A stretch of 64,000 nt of DNA, from contig NZ_JALLIX010000011.1 of the NCBI RefSeq assembly GCF_023242365.1, positions 90,719-154,718 of the forward strand, in the 5' to 3' direction. The notes beneath the pieces were generated by a model. It was not told the origin of the DNA and did not search any database. It saw only the letters and a program-made list of their open reading frames with translations. This DNA comes from Pseudomonas sp. MWU13-2100 (GTDB lineage Bacteria > Pseudomonadota > Gammaproteobacteria > Pseudomonadales > Pseudomonadaceae). A program made the translations under genes and the position numbers. Shown one piece after another: positions 53,062 through 62,499 of this stretch; position 1 is the stretch's first letter; every line of letters begins with the position of its first letter.

Positions 53062-53463
53062 ATGAAATCGATTTTCCTGGCTTTGGCGCTTGTCAGCCTG
53101 GGTGCCCACGCGGCCGAAAACGCGGACAGCTCGCCCTGCGACGCGGTCGAAAACGACCAGCAGACCCTGGAGTGCGCCACCTACAGCAAGAATACCGCCG
53201 AGCAATTGCTCAAGGAAAACTTCGAGGCGCTGCTGGAGCGGGTCAAGTCGCAATTTGCCAATGACAAGGCGCAAGTGGCCGACATCAGCGGCAAGCTGCA
53301 GACCGCCCAACAGCTCTGGATCAAGTCGCGGGACGCCGATTGCGCCATCGCGCCGCTGCCGGCCAAGCCCGGGACCAAGGCGTTCACCATCGACCAGTAC
53401 GACTGCATCGCGAGCAAGAGCGACGAACGGTCGGAGTTTCTTGAGTCGATCGCCCAGGAATAA
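53062..53463 (+). CDS. Periplasmic LprI/DUF1311-like protein
   Basis: The 133-residue product has a signal peptide (MKSIFLALALVSLGAHAA) and a mature domain with paired cysteines: SPCDAVENDQQTLECATYSK, then WIKSRDADCAIAPLP and YDCIASKSDERSEFL. This matches the lysozyme-inhibitor LprI / DUF1311 pattern of a short helical disulfide-bonded domain. Function not established here. It is divergent from the dipeptidase-like gene. Confidence 0.75.
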   Translation: MKSIFLALALVSLGAHAAENADSSPCDAVENDQQTLECATYSKNTAEQLLKENFEALLERVKSQFANDKAQVADISGKLQTAQQLWIKSRDADCAIAPLPAKPGTKAFTIDQYDCIASKSDERSEFLESIAQE

Positions 53464-53549
53464 CCTGGGACGCCTGACTACACTGCATCAAGTCCCGTCC
53501 TGAATTGGCTGTACAGGCGAGTCATCGACGATCATCACAGGATTTTCGC

Positions 53550-54326
53550 ATGCGCTCACTTTCAGCCATTCCGTGGTATGCCTTGGCGATTTTCGTCGCC
53601 ATTGTGCTGTTTATCGAAATTGGCCGCCGGATCGGTGCCCGCCACCTGGCCCTCGACCCCGAGGGCGCGCGGACCGGGATCGGCGCCATCGAAGGTGCGG
53701 TCTTCGGCCTGCTGGCCCTGTTGATCGCCTTTACTTTTTCCGGCGCGGCCACCCGACTGGACATCCGCCGCAACCTGATCGTCGAAGAAACCAACGCCAT
53801 GGGCACCGCCTGGTTGCGCCTGGACCTGATGCCGCCGGCCAGTCAACCGGCCTTGCACCAGGTGTTTCGCGACTATGTCGACGCGCGCATTGCCTACTAT
53901 CGCGACCTTAACGAAATCGATCTTTCCCGCCACGACAACCAGCGGGCCAACGCTTTGCAACTTGAGCTCTGGAAACAGACGGTTGCCGCGCTGCCGCAGA
54001 TGCCGACACCGACGCTGGGCGCCAATCTGCTGCAGGCGCTCAACCAGATGATCGATATCACCACCACCCGCGCCGTGGCGTCGGAGACTCACCCGCCGCT
54101 GGTCATCTACCTGATGTTGATCGCCCTGACCCAGATCAGCGCCCTGTTCATCGGCTATGGCATGGCCGGCACGGCTACCCGCAACTGGCTGCACAGCCTG
54201 GGTTATGCGCTGGTAATGGTCTGCGTGCTGTATGTGATCCTGGATTTCGAGTTTCCGCGCTTGGGCATTATCCGTGTCGATTACGTCGACCAGATCATGC
54301 TCGATCTGCGTAAAACCATGGACTGA
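53550..54326 (+). CDS. DUF4239-like inner membrane protein
   Basis: The 258-residue protein has two helices near the N-terminus (about 8-25 and 52-70, GAVFGLLALLIAFTFSGAAT), a ~100-residue soluble stretch (RRNLIVEETNAMGTAWLRLD) and two C-terminal helices (about 186-230, YLMLIALTQISALFIGYGMA). This is the bestrophin-like/DUF4239 layout. AGGA precedes the ATG at 53550. Role unknown. It stands between two unrelated small genes. Confidence 0.75.
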   Translation: MRSLSAIPWYALAIFVAIVLFIEIGRRIGARHLALDPEGARTGIGAIEGAVFGLLALLIAFTFSGAATRLDIRRNLIVEETNAMGTAWLRLDLMPPASQPALHQVFRDYVDARIAYYRDLNEIDLSRHDNQRANALQLELWKQTVAALPQMPTPTLGANLLQALNQMIDITTTRAVASETHPPLVIYLMLIALTQISALFIGYGMAGTATRNWLHSLGYALVMVCVLYVILDFEFPRLGIIRVDYVDQIMLDLRKTMD

Positions 54327-54395
54327 TACACCCGGCACGAGCCGCAGGCAGCGACTAGACTGGGAAATGAACTCACTCATTCAAAAGGAACTTGA

Positions 54396-54881
54396 ATGTA
54401 CTCTCCTCGAGAAACCGAACGGGACTACCTCTTTACCCGAGGCGTCCTGCTGCTTTTCCTGATCTTCCTGGCCTTTGGCATGGCGGCATTGTCCAAGAGC
54501 GGCGGGCTGCTGTATGCCGCCATCAAGGCGGCGCCACGGGAAGTGACCGGCACCATCACCCAGGTCATCAATACCCGCAAACCGGCCTCCCCGACGGATA
54601 TCTACTACGCCTTCGACTACGAACTGGGCCACCGAGGCCAGGGCACTCTTTCGCTGAACGCGATGGTGGCGAACCCGACATACCAGATCGGCGATCCGGT
54701 GCAGATCGTCTACTCCGACTGGTTTCCGAGCTTTCACAGCCTGAAGAGCGAGTTCAGCTTCAAACGCGCGGATTTCTACATTTTCAGCGCCAGTGTGAGC
54801 CTGATCGCGCTGTGTCTCTGCCTGCTGTGCTGGAATTACCGGCAGATGGCCAGGTTTCGTGAGGAGAGTGTCTATTACTGA
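54396..54881 (+). CDS. DUF3592-like membrane protein
   Basis: The 161-residue protein has a helix at about 15-35 (LFTRGVLLLFLIFLAFGMAA) and one at about 126-147 (FYIFSASVSLIALCLCLLCW). These bracket a beta-rich domain (REVTGTITQVINTRKPASPT, YQIGDPVQIVYSDWFPSF), typical of DUF3592. No enzymatic motif. AAAAGGAACTTGA supplies the ribosome site. Confidence 0.7.
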   Translation: MYSPRETERDYLFTRGVLLLFLIFLAFGMAALSKSGGLLYAAIKAAPREVTGTITQVINTRKPASPTDIYYAFDYELGHRGQGTLSLNAMVANPTYQIGDPVQIVYSDWFPSFHSLKSEFSFKRADFYIFSASVSLIALCLCLLCWNYRQMARFREESVYY

Positions 54882-54996
54882 TTGGCCTCTGAATAGCTTG
54901 GCCCGCCGACGTAACATCAGGACAATGTTCAGGCGTTGTCCTGCGGGAAGATATAAGTAAGCATTCGCAATTCTTATAAAAGACTTATATCATCCC

Positions 54997-55251
54997 GTGA
55001 ATACGATTTTCTGGACCCGAAAGGCGGCCAAGCAACTTCTGAGCTTGCATTCCCGGGATCAGGTTCACATTCGCGATTCAGCGACCATCCTTAGCGACAT
55101 GCCGGACCTCAGCAACGTCAAGGCGCTGAGTCAGCATGACTATGGCTACCGTATGCGAGTCGGTCGCTACAGGATTCTGTTCGATTGGGAAGGGACGATC
55201 AAAGTAGTCAGTATTCAAGAGGTAAAGAAGCGCGATGAACGTACCTACTGA
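54997..55251 (+). CDS. RelE/ParE-family toxin
   Basis: The 84-residue basic protein has the RelE/ParE layout: FWTRKAAKQLLSLHSRDQVH, then LSNVKALSQHDYGYRMRVGR and YRILFDWEGTIKVVSIQEVK. It would inhibit translation or gyrase. It starts with GTG and overlaps the antitoxin gene by 17 bp. The toxin-first order is the HigBA-like arrangement. Confidence 0.85.
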   Translation: MNTIFWTRKAAKQLLSLHSRDQVHIRDSATILSDMPDLSNVKALSQHDYGYRMRVGRYRILFDWEGTIKVVSIQEVKKRDERTY

Positions 55252-55558
55252 AATCCAGATCATCAACGGTGCCGACGGGCGGCCGGCGTTCGTCGTCATC
55301 CCTTATGCGCAATACGTGGCGCAGCAGATAGAAGCCGACTTGATTCCCCACGAAGTCGTCAGCCGCATCGTCGATGGCGCCACTCCCATTCGCGCGTGGC
55401 GTGAGCATCTGGACCTGACGCAGGATGAAGTGGCCAAGCGCCTGGGGATTTCCCAACCGGCCTATGCCCAGCAGGAGTCCGTGAACAAGCCCCGCAAGGC
55501 GACCCGCGAGAAAATTGCCGCGGCCTTCGGCATCAAAGCCGACCAACTGGAACTCTAA
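55235..55558 (+). CDS. Antitoxin with Phd-like N-terminus and XRE helix-turn-helix
   Basis: The 107-residue protein has an N-terminal segment IINGADGRPAFVVIPYAQYV like Phd/YefM antitoxins. Its C-terminal XRE HTH reads LTQDEVAKRLGISQPAYAQQ and IAAAFGIKADQLEL. It would neutralise the overlapping RelE/ParE toxin and repress the operon through the HTH. Confidence 0.85.
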   Translation: MNVPTEIQIINGADGRPAFVVIPYAQYVAQQIEADLIPHEVVSRIVDGATPIRAWREHLDLTQDEVAKRLGISQPAYAQQESVNKPRKATREKIAAAFGIKADQLEL

Positions 55559-55586
55559 GCCTTTCCTCTTTTTTCCAAGGACTCCA

Positions 55587-56003
55587 ATGACCCTCTGCGG
55601 CATCGAAATCAAAGGCAGCGAAGCCATCTTCGCCATCGCCACCTTGCAGGGCAGCGCCCTTGCGCATGTGGCCGTCGCCATCAAGAAAATTGCCCTGGAC
55701 GAGGATGATGAAGCGGCCAACGTCAAAGCCTTCGCCGCCCAGGTCAAGGCGTTCGTCCAGGACGCGGGCATCGAGCGGATTACCATCAAGAAGCGCAGCA
55801 AGAAAGGCGAATTTGCTGGTGGGCCGACCACCTTCAAGATCGAAGGGATTTTCCAGTTGCTGGAAAACTGCGAGGTGACGCTGCTGTCGCCACAGACCAT
55901 TAACGCGCAGAACAAGAAGTTCGACTTCGCCCTGCCGGCCACATTGAACAAATATCAGCATGAGGCCTATAAAACGGCCTGTGCGGCGCTGATGAAAAAG
56001 TAA
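55587..56003 (+). CDS. DUF3010 family protein
   Basis: The 138-residue cytoplasmic protein shows the DUF3010 pattern: LCGIEIKGSEAIFAIATLQG, ITIKKRSKKGEFAGGPTTFK, and FALPATLNKYQHEAYKTACA. The fold is thought to be RNase-H-like but no function is known. It lies 28 bp after the antitoxin gene. A plausible ribosome site (CAAGGACTCC) precedes the ATG. Confidence 0.82.
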   Translation: MTLCGIEIKGSEAIFAIATLQGSALAHVAVAIKKIALDEDDEAANVKAFAAQVKAFVQDAGIERITIKKRSKKGEFAGGPTTFKIEGIFQLLENCEVTLLSPQTINAQNKKFDFALPATLNKYQHEAYKTACAALMKK

Positions 56004-56039
56004 GCAGACTTGAACCCATTTCCAAGGCACCGCGAACAC

Positions 56040-56111
56040 TGTGGGAGCTGGCTTGCCGGCGATAGCGGTGGTGAATGTAACATCGCAATCGCCGGCAAGC
56101 CGGCTCCCACA
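56040..56111. repeat. REP palindrome pair
   Basis: TGTGGGAGCTGGCTTGCCGG and CGCCGGCAAGCCGGCTCCCA in inverted orientation, between the DUF3010 gene and cdhR. Confidence 0.85.
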
Positions 56112-56188
56112 ACGACAGCGTTCAGCCTTCCTATCCTGTTTCGCCGAAGCGCCACCCAGGCCGCACACGCCAATGCAACAGCCAGCTC

Positions 56189-57133
56189 CTACGCCTTGAT
56201 CCCGCGCCGATCCTCCCGCGGACACTGGGCAAATCGCGCCCGGTAGCTGCGGGTGAAATACGACGGCGACTCGAACCCGCTGGCGATGCTCACCTCCAGC
56301 ACGCTCATGTCCGTCTGGCGCAACAACTGCCGTGCCTTCTCCAGCCGCAAGCCCAGGTAGAAATTGCTCGGTGTGTCCTTGAGGTACAGGCGAAACAGCC
56401 GCTCCAACTGACGCCGCGTGACCTTGATCGACTCCGCCAGTTCCAGCGTGCTCAACGGCGGCTCCATGTGCTGCTCCATCTCGCCGACCACGTGCACCAG
56501 CTTCTTGTTACTGATGCCATAACGCGTGGCGATCTGCATGCGCTGGTGGTCCTTGCGCGGGCGGATGCGCCCCAGCACGAACTGCTCGGAGACCTGGATC
56601 GCCAGTTCCGGACCGTGGGCCTGGCCGATCAGGTCGAGCATCATGTCGATGGACGCAGTGCCGCCGGCGCAGGTGATCCTCCGGCGATCAATCTCGAACA
56701 GCTCCTGGGTCACTTCCAGCTGTGGATAAGATTCCTTGAAGGCCTCCAGCGCTTCCCAGTGCAGGGTCACGCGATGCCCTTCCAACAAGGCGGCCTCAGC
56801 CAGCACCACGCTGCCGGTGTCAATACCACCGAGGGTCACGCCTTCATGATCGAGGCGCCGCAACCAATGCGCCAGCGTCGGAGTGACGAACTTCAGCGGC
56901 TCGAAACCCGCCACCACCAACAGCGTGGTGCCCTTCTTCAACGGCTCCAGCGCCGCATCGGCGTTGACCGACATGCCATTACTCGCCAGCACCGCCCCGC
57001 CATCGGCACTCAACACGTGCCAACGATACAACTCGCCGCGAAAGCGATTGGCCACCCGCAAGGGCTCGATCGCCGAGATAAAGCCCATCGCCGAAAAACC
57101 CGGCATCAACAAAAAGTAGAAATCCTGGGACAT
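56189..57133 (-). CDS. cdhR: Carnitine catabolism regulator CdhR (GlxA-type AraC family)
   Basis: The 314-residue regulator has an N-terminal DJ-1/PfpI-like ligand domain (YFLLMPGFSAMGFISAIEPL, LGGIDTGSVVLAEAALLEGH) and a C-terminal AraC DNA-binding domain with two HTHs (LSTLELAESIKVTRRQLERL and MSVLEVSIASGFESPSYFTR). By context and sequence it corresponds to P. aeruginosa CdhR (PA5389), activator of the carnitine genes, and not GbdR. It is divergent from caiX over 196 bp. Confidence 0.9.
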   Translation of the reverse strand: MSQDFYFLLMPGFSAMGFISAIEPLRVANRFRGELYRWHVLSADGGAVLASNGMSVNADAALEPLKKGTTLLVVAGFEPLKFVTPTLAHWLRRLDHEGVTLGGIDTGSVVLAEAALLEGHRVTLHWEALEAFKESYPQLEVTQELFEIDRRRITCAGGTASIDMMLDLIGQAHGPELAIQVSEQFVLGRIRPRKDHQRMQIATRYGISNKKLVHVVGEMEQHMEPPLSTLELAESIKVTRRQLERLFRLYLKDTPSNFYLGLRLEKARQLLRQTDMSVLEVSIASGFESPSYFTRSYRARFAQCPREDRRGIKA

Positions 57134-57329
57134 GGAACGCGCTCGCAAGACGGGTAGCGTTCCCGACGTGATACGCCAGTTGCACGGCGGCCACAAGAGC
57201 ACAGGTCGCTGCTGTGCAAGAGTCGGTCGCCGCTGTGCGTTTTCAGCAAGGCCCGGCTGCGTAACGTGGCATCACCGGCGCACGAAAGACGCCGGAACCG
57301 ACAATAAACGACCTGCCGAGGAAACCATC
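57134..57329. promoter_or_regulatory. cdhR/caiX divergent promoter region
   Basis: The 196 bp contain both promoters. GCTGTGCAAGAGTCGGTCGC and a nearby GCTGTGCGTTTTC around 57212-57244 repeat GTCGC-TGCTGTG/GCCGCTGTGCG words in direct orientation. These are candidate CdhR half-sites by position only. Confidence 0.4.
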
Positions 57330-58274
57330 ATGAAACGACTGATCAGCCGCTGTGCGCTCGCACTCACCGGTACCGCGCTCCTGAGCACAGGGGTCATGGC
57401 CGCGGAGCAAGCCTCCTGCCAGAACGTTCGCCTCGGTGTGGTCAACTGGACCGATGTCATGGCCACCAGCGCCATGACCCAGGTACTGCTCGATGGCCTG
57501 GGCTACCAGGTCAAGCAGACCAGCGCGTCCCAGCAGATCATCTTCGCCGGCATCCGCGACCAGCGCCTGGACATGTTCCTCGGCTACTGGAACCCGCTGA
57601 TGACCCAGACCATCACCCCGTTCGTCGACGCCAAGCAGGTCAAGGTCCTGGCCGAACCGAGCCTCAAGGATGCCCGTGCCACCCTGGCCGTGCCCACCTA
57701 CCTGGCCGACAAGGGCCTGAAGACCTTCGCCGACATCGCCAAGTTCGAGAAAGAGCTGGGCGGCAAGATCTACGGCATTGAACCCGGCTCGGGCGCCAAC
57801 ACCCAGATCAAGGAAATGATCGCCAAGAACCAGTTCGGCCTGGGCAAATTCCAACTGGTGGAGTCCAGTGAGGCCGCCATGCTCTCGGCGGTGGATCGCG
57901 CCGTGCGCCGCAAGGAAGCCGTGGTGTTCTTCGGCTGGGCGCCGCACCCGATGAACGTCAACGTGCAGATGACCTACCTCACCGGCAGCGAAAACGCCCT
58001 GGGCCCGAACGAAGGCATGGCCACCGTCTGGACCGTCACCGCGCCGAGCTACGCCGAACAATGCCCGAACGTCAACAAACTGCTGACCAATCTGACCTTC
58101 AGCGCCGCCGACGAGAGCCGCATGATGCAACCGCTGCTCGAGCACAAGGATGCGCTCGAATCGGCCAAACAGTGGCTCAAGGATCACCCACAGGACAAAG
58201 CCCGCTGGCTGGAAGGTGTGACCACCTTCGATGGCAAGCCAGCCGCTGAAAACCTGCAATTGACCAGTCAATAA
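57330..58274 (+). CDS. caiX: Carnitine-binding periplasmic protein of ABC uptake
   Basis: The 314-residue precursor has a signal peptide (ALTGTALLSTGVMAAEQASC) and an OpuAC-type substrate-binding domain: CQNVRLGVVNWTDVMATSAM, FLGYWNPLMTQTITPFVDAK, and VVFFGWAPHPMNVNVQMTYL. The aromatic residues suit a quaternary-amine cage. It delivers carnitine to the choline/betaine ABC transporter encoded elsewhere. First gene of the carnitine operon; a hairpin follows. Confidence 0.92.
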   Translation: MKRLISRCALALTGTALLSTGVMAAEQASCQNVRLGVVNWTDVMATSAMTQVLLDGLGYQVKQTSASQQIIFAGIRDQRLDMFLGYWNPLMTQTITPFVDAKQVKVLAEPSLKDARATLAVPTYLADKGLKTFADIAKFEKELGGKIYGIEPGSGANTQIKEMIAKNQFGLGKFQLVESSEAAMLSAVDRAVRRKEAVVFFGWAPHPMNVNVQMTYLTGSENALGPNEGMATVWTVTAPSYAEQCPNVNKLLTNLTFSAADESRMMQPLLEHKDALESAKQWLKDHPQDKARWLEGVTTFDGKPAAENLQLTSQ

Positions 58275-58291
58275 ACCACCGTAAATCGCAG

Positions 58292-58313
58292 CCGCAGCCG
58301 TCTCTGGCTGCGG
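58292..58313 (+). other. Intercistronic hairpin after caiX
   Basis: CCGCAGCC / GTCTCT / GGCTGCGG makes an 8-bp GC stem 18 bp after the caiX stop, without a U-tract. It could raise caiX mRNA over downstream genes, as is common for binding-protein genes. Confidence 0.55.
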
Positions 58314-58346
58314 TGTGAACCACCACGCCTGTAAGGAACCCGCACC

Positions 58347-59234
58347 ATGAACCACGACGTCATCATCACCTGCGCACTCACCGGTGCTGGCGACACGACC
58401 GGCAGAAGCCCCCACGTTCCGGTCACGCCCAAACAGATCGCCGCGGCCGCCGTGGAAGCGGCCAAGGCCGGCGCCACCGTGGTGCATTGCCACGTGCGCA
58501 ATCCCGAGACCGGCAAGTTCAGTCGCGATGTGGCGCTGTATCGCGAAGTGATGGAGCGTATCCGCGAAGCGGACGTGGACATCATCGTCAACCTCACCGC
58601 CGGCATGGGTGGCGACCTGGAAATCGGTGCCGGCGAAACCCCGATGGAGTTCGGCCCGAACACTGACCTGGTAGGTCCGTTGACCCGTCTGGCCCACGTC
58701 GAGGCCTTGCTGCCGGAAATCTGCACCCTGGACTGCGGCACCCTGAATTTCGGCGACGGCGACACCATCTATGTCTCCACCCCGGCGCAACTGCGCGCTG
58801 GCGCCAAGCGCATTCAAGAGCTGGGCGTGAAAGCCGAGCTGGAAATCTTCGACACCGGCCACCTGTGGTTTGCCAAGCAGCTGATCAAGGAAGGCCTGCT
58901 GGACGATCCGTTGTTCCAACTGTGCCTGGGCATCCCATGGGGCGCTCCGGCGGACACCACCACCATGAAGGCCATGGTCGACAACCTGCCGGCGGGCGCG
59001 GTCTGGGCCGGTTTCGGTATCGGCCGCATGCAGATGCCCATGGCCGCGCAAGCGGTGCTGCTGGGCGGCAACGTGCGAGTCGGCCTGGAAGACAACCTGT
59101 GGCTCGACAAGGGCGTGCTGGCGACCAACGGCCAACTGGTCGAGCGCGCCGCGCAAATCCTCAGCCGCCTGGGTGCCCGCGTCCTGACCCCGGCCGAAGG
59201 CCGGGTGAAGATGGGCCTGACCAAGCGCGGTTGA
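58347..59234 (+). CDS. cdhC: 3-dehydrocarnitine-cleaving enzyme (BKACE family)
   Basis: The 295-residue beta-keto acid cleavage enzyme has the zinc-binding [12 protein letters not shown] motif (about residues 46-57), the segment [20 protein letters not shown], and [20 protein letters not shown]. It condenses dehydrocarnitine with acetyl-CoA to give betainyl-CoA and acetoacetate. It follows caiX by 72 bp and precedes carnitine dehydrogenase. Confidence 0.93.
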   Translation: MNHDVIITCALTGAGDTTGRSPHVPVTPKQIAAAAVEAAKAGATVVHCHVRNPETGKFSRDVALYREVMERIREADVDIIVNLTAGMGGDLEIGAGETPMEFGPNTDLVGPLTRLAHVEALLPEICTLDCGTLNFGDGDTIYVSTPAQLRAGAKRIQELGVKAELEIFDTGHLWFAKQLIKEGLLDDPLFQLCLGIPWGAPADTTTMKAMVDNLPAGAVWAGFGIGRMQMPMAAQAVLLGGNVRVGLEDNLWLDKGVLATNGQLVERAAQILSRLGARVLTPAEGRVKMGLTKRG

Positions 59235-59251
59235 TCGATACATTGGCGGAC

Positions 59252-59397
59252 CTTTGGGAACGGGCTCGTCCGCGACTTTTTGGCGACCTCAGAGGCCTCT
59301 TCGCGGGCAAGCTCCGCTCCCACAAAGTGTCGACCGGGCCCAGAAGATGCTGACGACTCGGACCTTGTGGGTGCGGCACTTTTCGGATCGCCGCACC
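59252..59397. repeat. REP units between cdhC and cdhA
   Basis: A degenerate left arm near 59255, a good unit CTTCGCGGGCAAGCTCCGCT at about 59299, and a short hairpin variant GTGGGTGCGGCACTTTTCGG at 59366. They fill most of the 259-bp gap. Confidence 0.7.
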
Positions 59398-59493
59398 GCC
59401 ACGAAGACGGCGGTACAGGCACAGCCGCTTACACGGCGTGCATTTAAACATCGAGCTGCCCACCTCAAACCGATATTTTTGCAGGAATTTGCC

Positions 59494-60459
59494 ATGAGCT
59501 TTATCACCGAAATCAAAACCTTCGCCGCCCTGGGCAGCGGTGTCATCGGCAGCGGCTGGGTCTCCCGCGCCCTCGCCCACGGCCTTGATGTGATCGCCTG
59601 GGACCCGGCGCCCGGCGCCGAAGCGGCCCTGCGCAAGCGCGTCGCCAATGCCTGGGGAGCCCTGGAGAAACAGGGCCTGGCGCCGGGTGCTTCGCAAGAG
59701 CGCCTGCGCTTTGTCGCGACCATCGAAGAGTGCGTGAAAGACGCCGACTTCATCCAGGAAAGCGCCCCGGAACGCCTGGAGCTGAAACTCGAGCTGCACG
59801 GCAAGATCAGCGCCGCGGCCAAGCCCAATGCCCTGATCGGTTCCAGCACCTCGGGCCTGTTGCCCAGCGAATTCTACGAAGGCGCCAGCCATCCGGAGCG
59901 CTGCGTGGTCGGCCACCCGTTCAACCCGGTGTACCTGCTGCCACTGGTGGAAGTGGTCGGCGGCAAGAACACCGCGCCGGAAGCCGTGCAAGCCGCGATG
60001 AAGGTTTATGAATCCCTTGGCATGCGCCCATTGCATGTGCGCAAGGAAGTGCCGGGGTTTATCGCCGACCGTCTGTTGGAAGCGCTGTGGCGCGAGGCCC
60101 TGCACCTGGTCAACGACGGCGTCGCCACCACCGGCGAAATCGACGATGCGATCCGCTTTGGCGCCGGTCTGCGCTGGTCGTTCATGGGCACCTTCCTGAC
60201 CTACACCCTGGCCGGGGGCGACGCCGGTATGCGTCACTTCATGGCCCAGTTTGGTCCGGCCCTGCAATTGCCGTGGACCTACCTGCCGGCACCGGAACTG
60301 ACCGACAAGCTGATCGACGATGTGGTTGACGGCACCCGCGAGCAGTTGGGCAAACACAGCATTTCGGCCCTGGAACGCTATCGTGACGACTGCCTGCTGG
60401 CGGTGCTGGATGCGGTGAAAACCACCAAGGCCAAGCATGGCATGAGTTTCAGCGAGTAA
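59494..60459 (+). CDS. cdhA: L-carnitine 3-dehydrogenase
   Basis: The 321-residue NAD-dependent dehydrogenase is of 3-hydroxyacyl-CoA dehydrogenase type. It has [20 protein letters not shown], the NAD site, then [20 protein letters not shown], and [20 protein letters not shown] with the catalytic His. It oxidises L-carnitine to 3-dehydrocarnitine. The ATG at 59494 gives the normal short lead. Confidence 0.94.
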   Translation: MSFITEIKTFAALGSGVIGSGWVSRALAHGLDVIAWDPAPGAEAALRKRVANAWGALEKQGLAPGASQERLRFVATIEECVKDADFIQESAPERLELKLELHGKISAAAKPNALIGSSTSGLLPSEFYEGASHPERCVVGHPFNPVYLLPLVEVVGGKNTAPEAVQAAMKVYESLGMRPLHVRKEVPGFIADRLLEALWREALHLVNDGVATTGEIDDAIRFGAGLRWSFMGTFLTYTLAGGDAGMRHFMAQFGPALQLPWTYLPAPELTDKLIDDVVDGTREQLGKHSISALERYRDDCLLAVLDAVKTTKAKHGMSFSE

Positions 60460-60483
60460 GTTTATCGGTGTCCGGGCGGGCCC

Positions 60484-60579
60484 CTTCGCGGGCAAGCTCC
60501 GCTCCCACAAGGTCAGATGTCGTACACAACAATAAGTGCCCGACACAAACCCTGTGGGAGCGGAGCTTGCCCGCGAAGA
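60484..60579. repeat. REP palindrome pair
   Basis: CTTCGCGGGCAAGCTCCGCT and its inverted copy AGCGGAGCTTGCCCGCGAAG, between cdhA and cdhB. Confidence 0.85.
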
Positions 60580-60631
60580 CGGCCGCCCAAGTACAACACC
60601 TCTGCGATCAGCCCACTTCAGGGAGCCCTGC

Positions 60632-61108
60632 ATGCCCACCCTCACCACCTACACCACCGAAGTCATCCCGGACTGGGTCGACTACAACGGCCATCTGCGC
60701 GATGCCTTCTACCTGCTGATCTTCAGCTACGCCACCGACGCCCTGATGCTGCGCCTGGGCATGGACAGCGACAACCGCGAAGCCACCGGCAGCTCGTTGT
60801 TCACCCTCGAACTGCACCTCAACTACCTGCACGAAGTAAAGCTCGGCGCCCAGGTCGAAGTGCACACCCAGATCATCGGCCACGACGCCAAGCGCCTGCA
60901 CCTCTACCACAGCCTGCACCTGGTAGGCGGCGACAAGGAGCTGGCCGGCAACGAACAGATGCTGCTCCACGTCGACCTCGCCGGCCCGCGCTCGGCCCCC
61001 TTCAGCGATGCCGTGCTGGAAAAGCTGCAAGCCATCGTCGAAGACCAGAGCGACCTGCCCCCCCCCGGATACATCGGTCGCGTCATTGGATTGCCCGCGA
61101 AGAAATAA
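60632..61108 (+). CDS. cdhB: Betainyl-CoA thioesterase
   Basis: The 158-residue hot-dog-fold thioesterase contains VIPDWVDYNGHLRDAFYLLI, with the catalytic Asp/Asn region, and LFTLELHLNYLHEVKLGAQV. In this operon it hydrolyses betainyl-CoA to glycine betaine and CoA, completing carnitine conversion. It precedes the butyrobetaine dioxygenase by 24 bp. Confidence 0.9.
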   Translation: MPTLTTYTTEVIPDWVDYNGHLRDAFYLLIFSYATDALMLRLGMDSDNREATGSSLFTLELHLNYLHEVKLGAQVEVHTQIIGHDAKRLHLYHSLHLVGGDKELAGNEQMLLHVDLAGPRSAPFSDAVLEKLQAIVEDQSDLPPPGYIGRVIGLPAKK

Positions 61109-61132
61109 CAATCCCCCGAAAAGGAGCTCACC

Positions 61133-62296
61133 GTGAACAGCGCCGCCGCGTTTGCCGATTTCCGCAGTTACCCGCTGATCAGTGCCCTGACCGCCGCGCA
61201 TCCGCTGGCGGATCGCATCGAGGTGTACTGGGCGGACGGCCGTATCAGCCCGTACCATCACCTGTGGCTACGGGACAACTGCCCATGCCCGCAGTGCGTG
61301 TACACGGTGACTCGGGAACAGGTGCTGGAAATCGTCGATGTGCCTGAGGACCTGGCGCCGGCCGCCATCCGCATCGACAACGGCGGCTGCCTATGCATCG
61401 ACTGGCAGGACGGCCACGCCAGCCGTTTCGACCCGGGCTGGCTGCGGGCGCATGCCTATGACGACGCGTCGCGTGCCGAACGCCAGGCCGGCAAACCGAA
61501 AAGCCGGTTGTGGAGCAGTAGCCTGGAGCTGCCGGTGTTCGAGTTCGCCGCCCTCAAGGAGGATCCGAAAACCCTGCTGCACTGGTTATTGGCCTTGCGC
61601 GATACCGGCCTGACCCAAGTTCGGGGCGTACCGACCGAACCAGGCTCGCTGACCGAGGTGGCGAGGCTGATCTCATTTATCCGCCAGACCAACTTCGGCG
61701 TGTTGTTCAACGTGCAATCCAAGGCCGACGCCGACAGCAACGCCTACACCGCCTTCAACCTGCCGCTGCACAGCGACCTGCCGACCCGCGAGCTGCAACC
61801 GGGCCTGCAATTCCTGCATTGCCTGGTCAATGACGCAGAGGGTGGCGAGAGCATTTTCGTCGATGGCTTTGCCATTGCCGCCGCGCTGCGCCGGGAAGAC
61901 CCGTCGGCGTTCCGTGTCCTGAGCGAAATCCCGGTGGAGTTCCGCAACAAGGACCGGCACAGCGACTACCGCTGCCTGGCGCCGGTTATCGCACTGGACA
62001 GTAGCGGGCAGGTCAGCGAGATCCGCATGGCCAACTTCCTGCGCGGCCCGTTCGAGGCATCGGTGGAACAGATGCCGGTGCTGTATGGCGCCTATCGACG
62101 CTTTATCGCCATGACCCGCGAAGCGCGTTTCCGCGTGATGCAACGGCTCAACCCGGGCGAACTGTGGTGCTTCGACAACCGCCGCACGCTGCACGCGCGC
62201 AATGCCTTCGACCCGGCCACTGGGCCCCGGCATTTCCAGGGCTGCTATATCGACCGGGATGAGTTGTTGTCGCGGATATTGGTGTTGCAGCGTTGA
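61133..62296 (+). CDS. Gamma-butyrobetaine dioxygenase
   Basis: The 387-residue Fe(II)/2-oxoglutarate oxygenase has an N-terminal zinc-binding domain (LWLRDNCPCPQCVYTVTREQ) and a TauD-like catalytic domain with the LPLHSDLPTRELQPGLQF iron ligands (H-x-D) and the distal His in DNRRTLHARNAFDP. It hydroxylates gamma-butyrobetaine to L-carnitine. It starts with GTG after AAGGAG. It closes the carnitine gene set, adding butyrobetaine as growth substrate. Confidence 0.93.
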   Translation: MNSAAAFADFRSYPLISALTAAHPLADRIEVYWADGRISPYHHLWLRDNCPCPQCVYTVTREQVLEIVDVPEDLAPAAIRIDNGGCLCIDWQDGHASRFDPGWLRAHAYDDASRAERQAGKPKSRLWSSSLELPVFEFAALKEDPKTLLHWLLALRDTGLTQVRGVPTEPGSLTEVARLISFIRQTNFGVLFNVQSKADADSNAYTAFNLPLHSDLPTRELQPGLQFLHCLVNDAEGGESIFVDGFAIAAALRREDPSAFRVLSEIPVEFRNKDRHSDYRCLAPVIALDSSGQVSEIRMANFLRGPFEASVEQMPVLYGAYRRFIAMTREARFRVMQRLNPGELWCFDNRRTLHARNAFDPATGPRHFQGCYIDRDELLSRILVLQR

Positions 62297-62340
62297 GGCC
62301 AGGGCGAACTGACACTACACATTCCCAGGCTCGCTGCGAT

Positions 62341-62481
62341 CTGTAGGAGCTTGGCTTGCCAGCGAAGCTTTTGGCGACCTTTAGGGCCTCGTCGCGGGCA
62401 AGCCCTGCTCCTACAGTTTTGCAGTGTGCATAGAATTAGCGTACGACACAAAACCTGTGGGAGCGGAGCTTGCCCGCGAAG
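62341..62481. repeat. REP cluster (a pair and a single)
   Basis: CTGTAGGAGCTTGGCTTGCC with CGTCGCGGGCAAGCCCTGCT form a pair (62341-62415); CTGTGGGAGCGGAGCTTGCC at 62456-62481 is single. Confidence 0.8.
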
Positions 62482-62499
62482 AACGATAACGCGGTCTGC

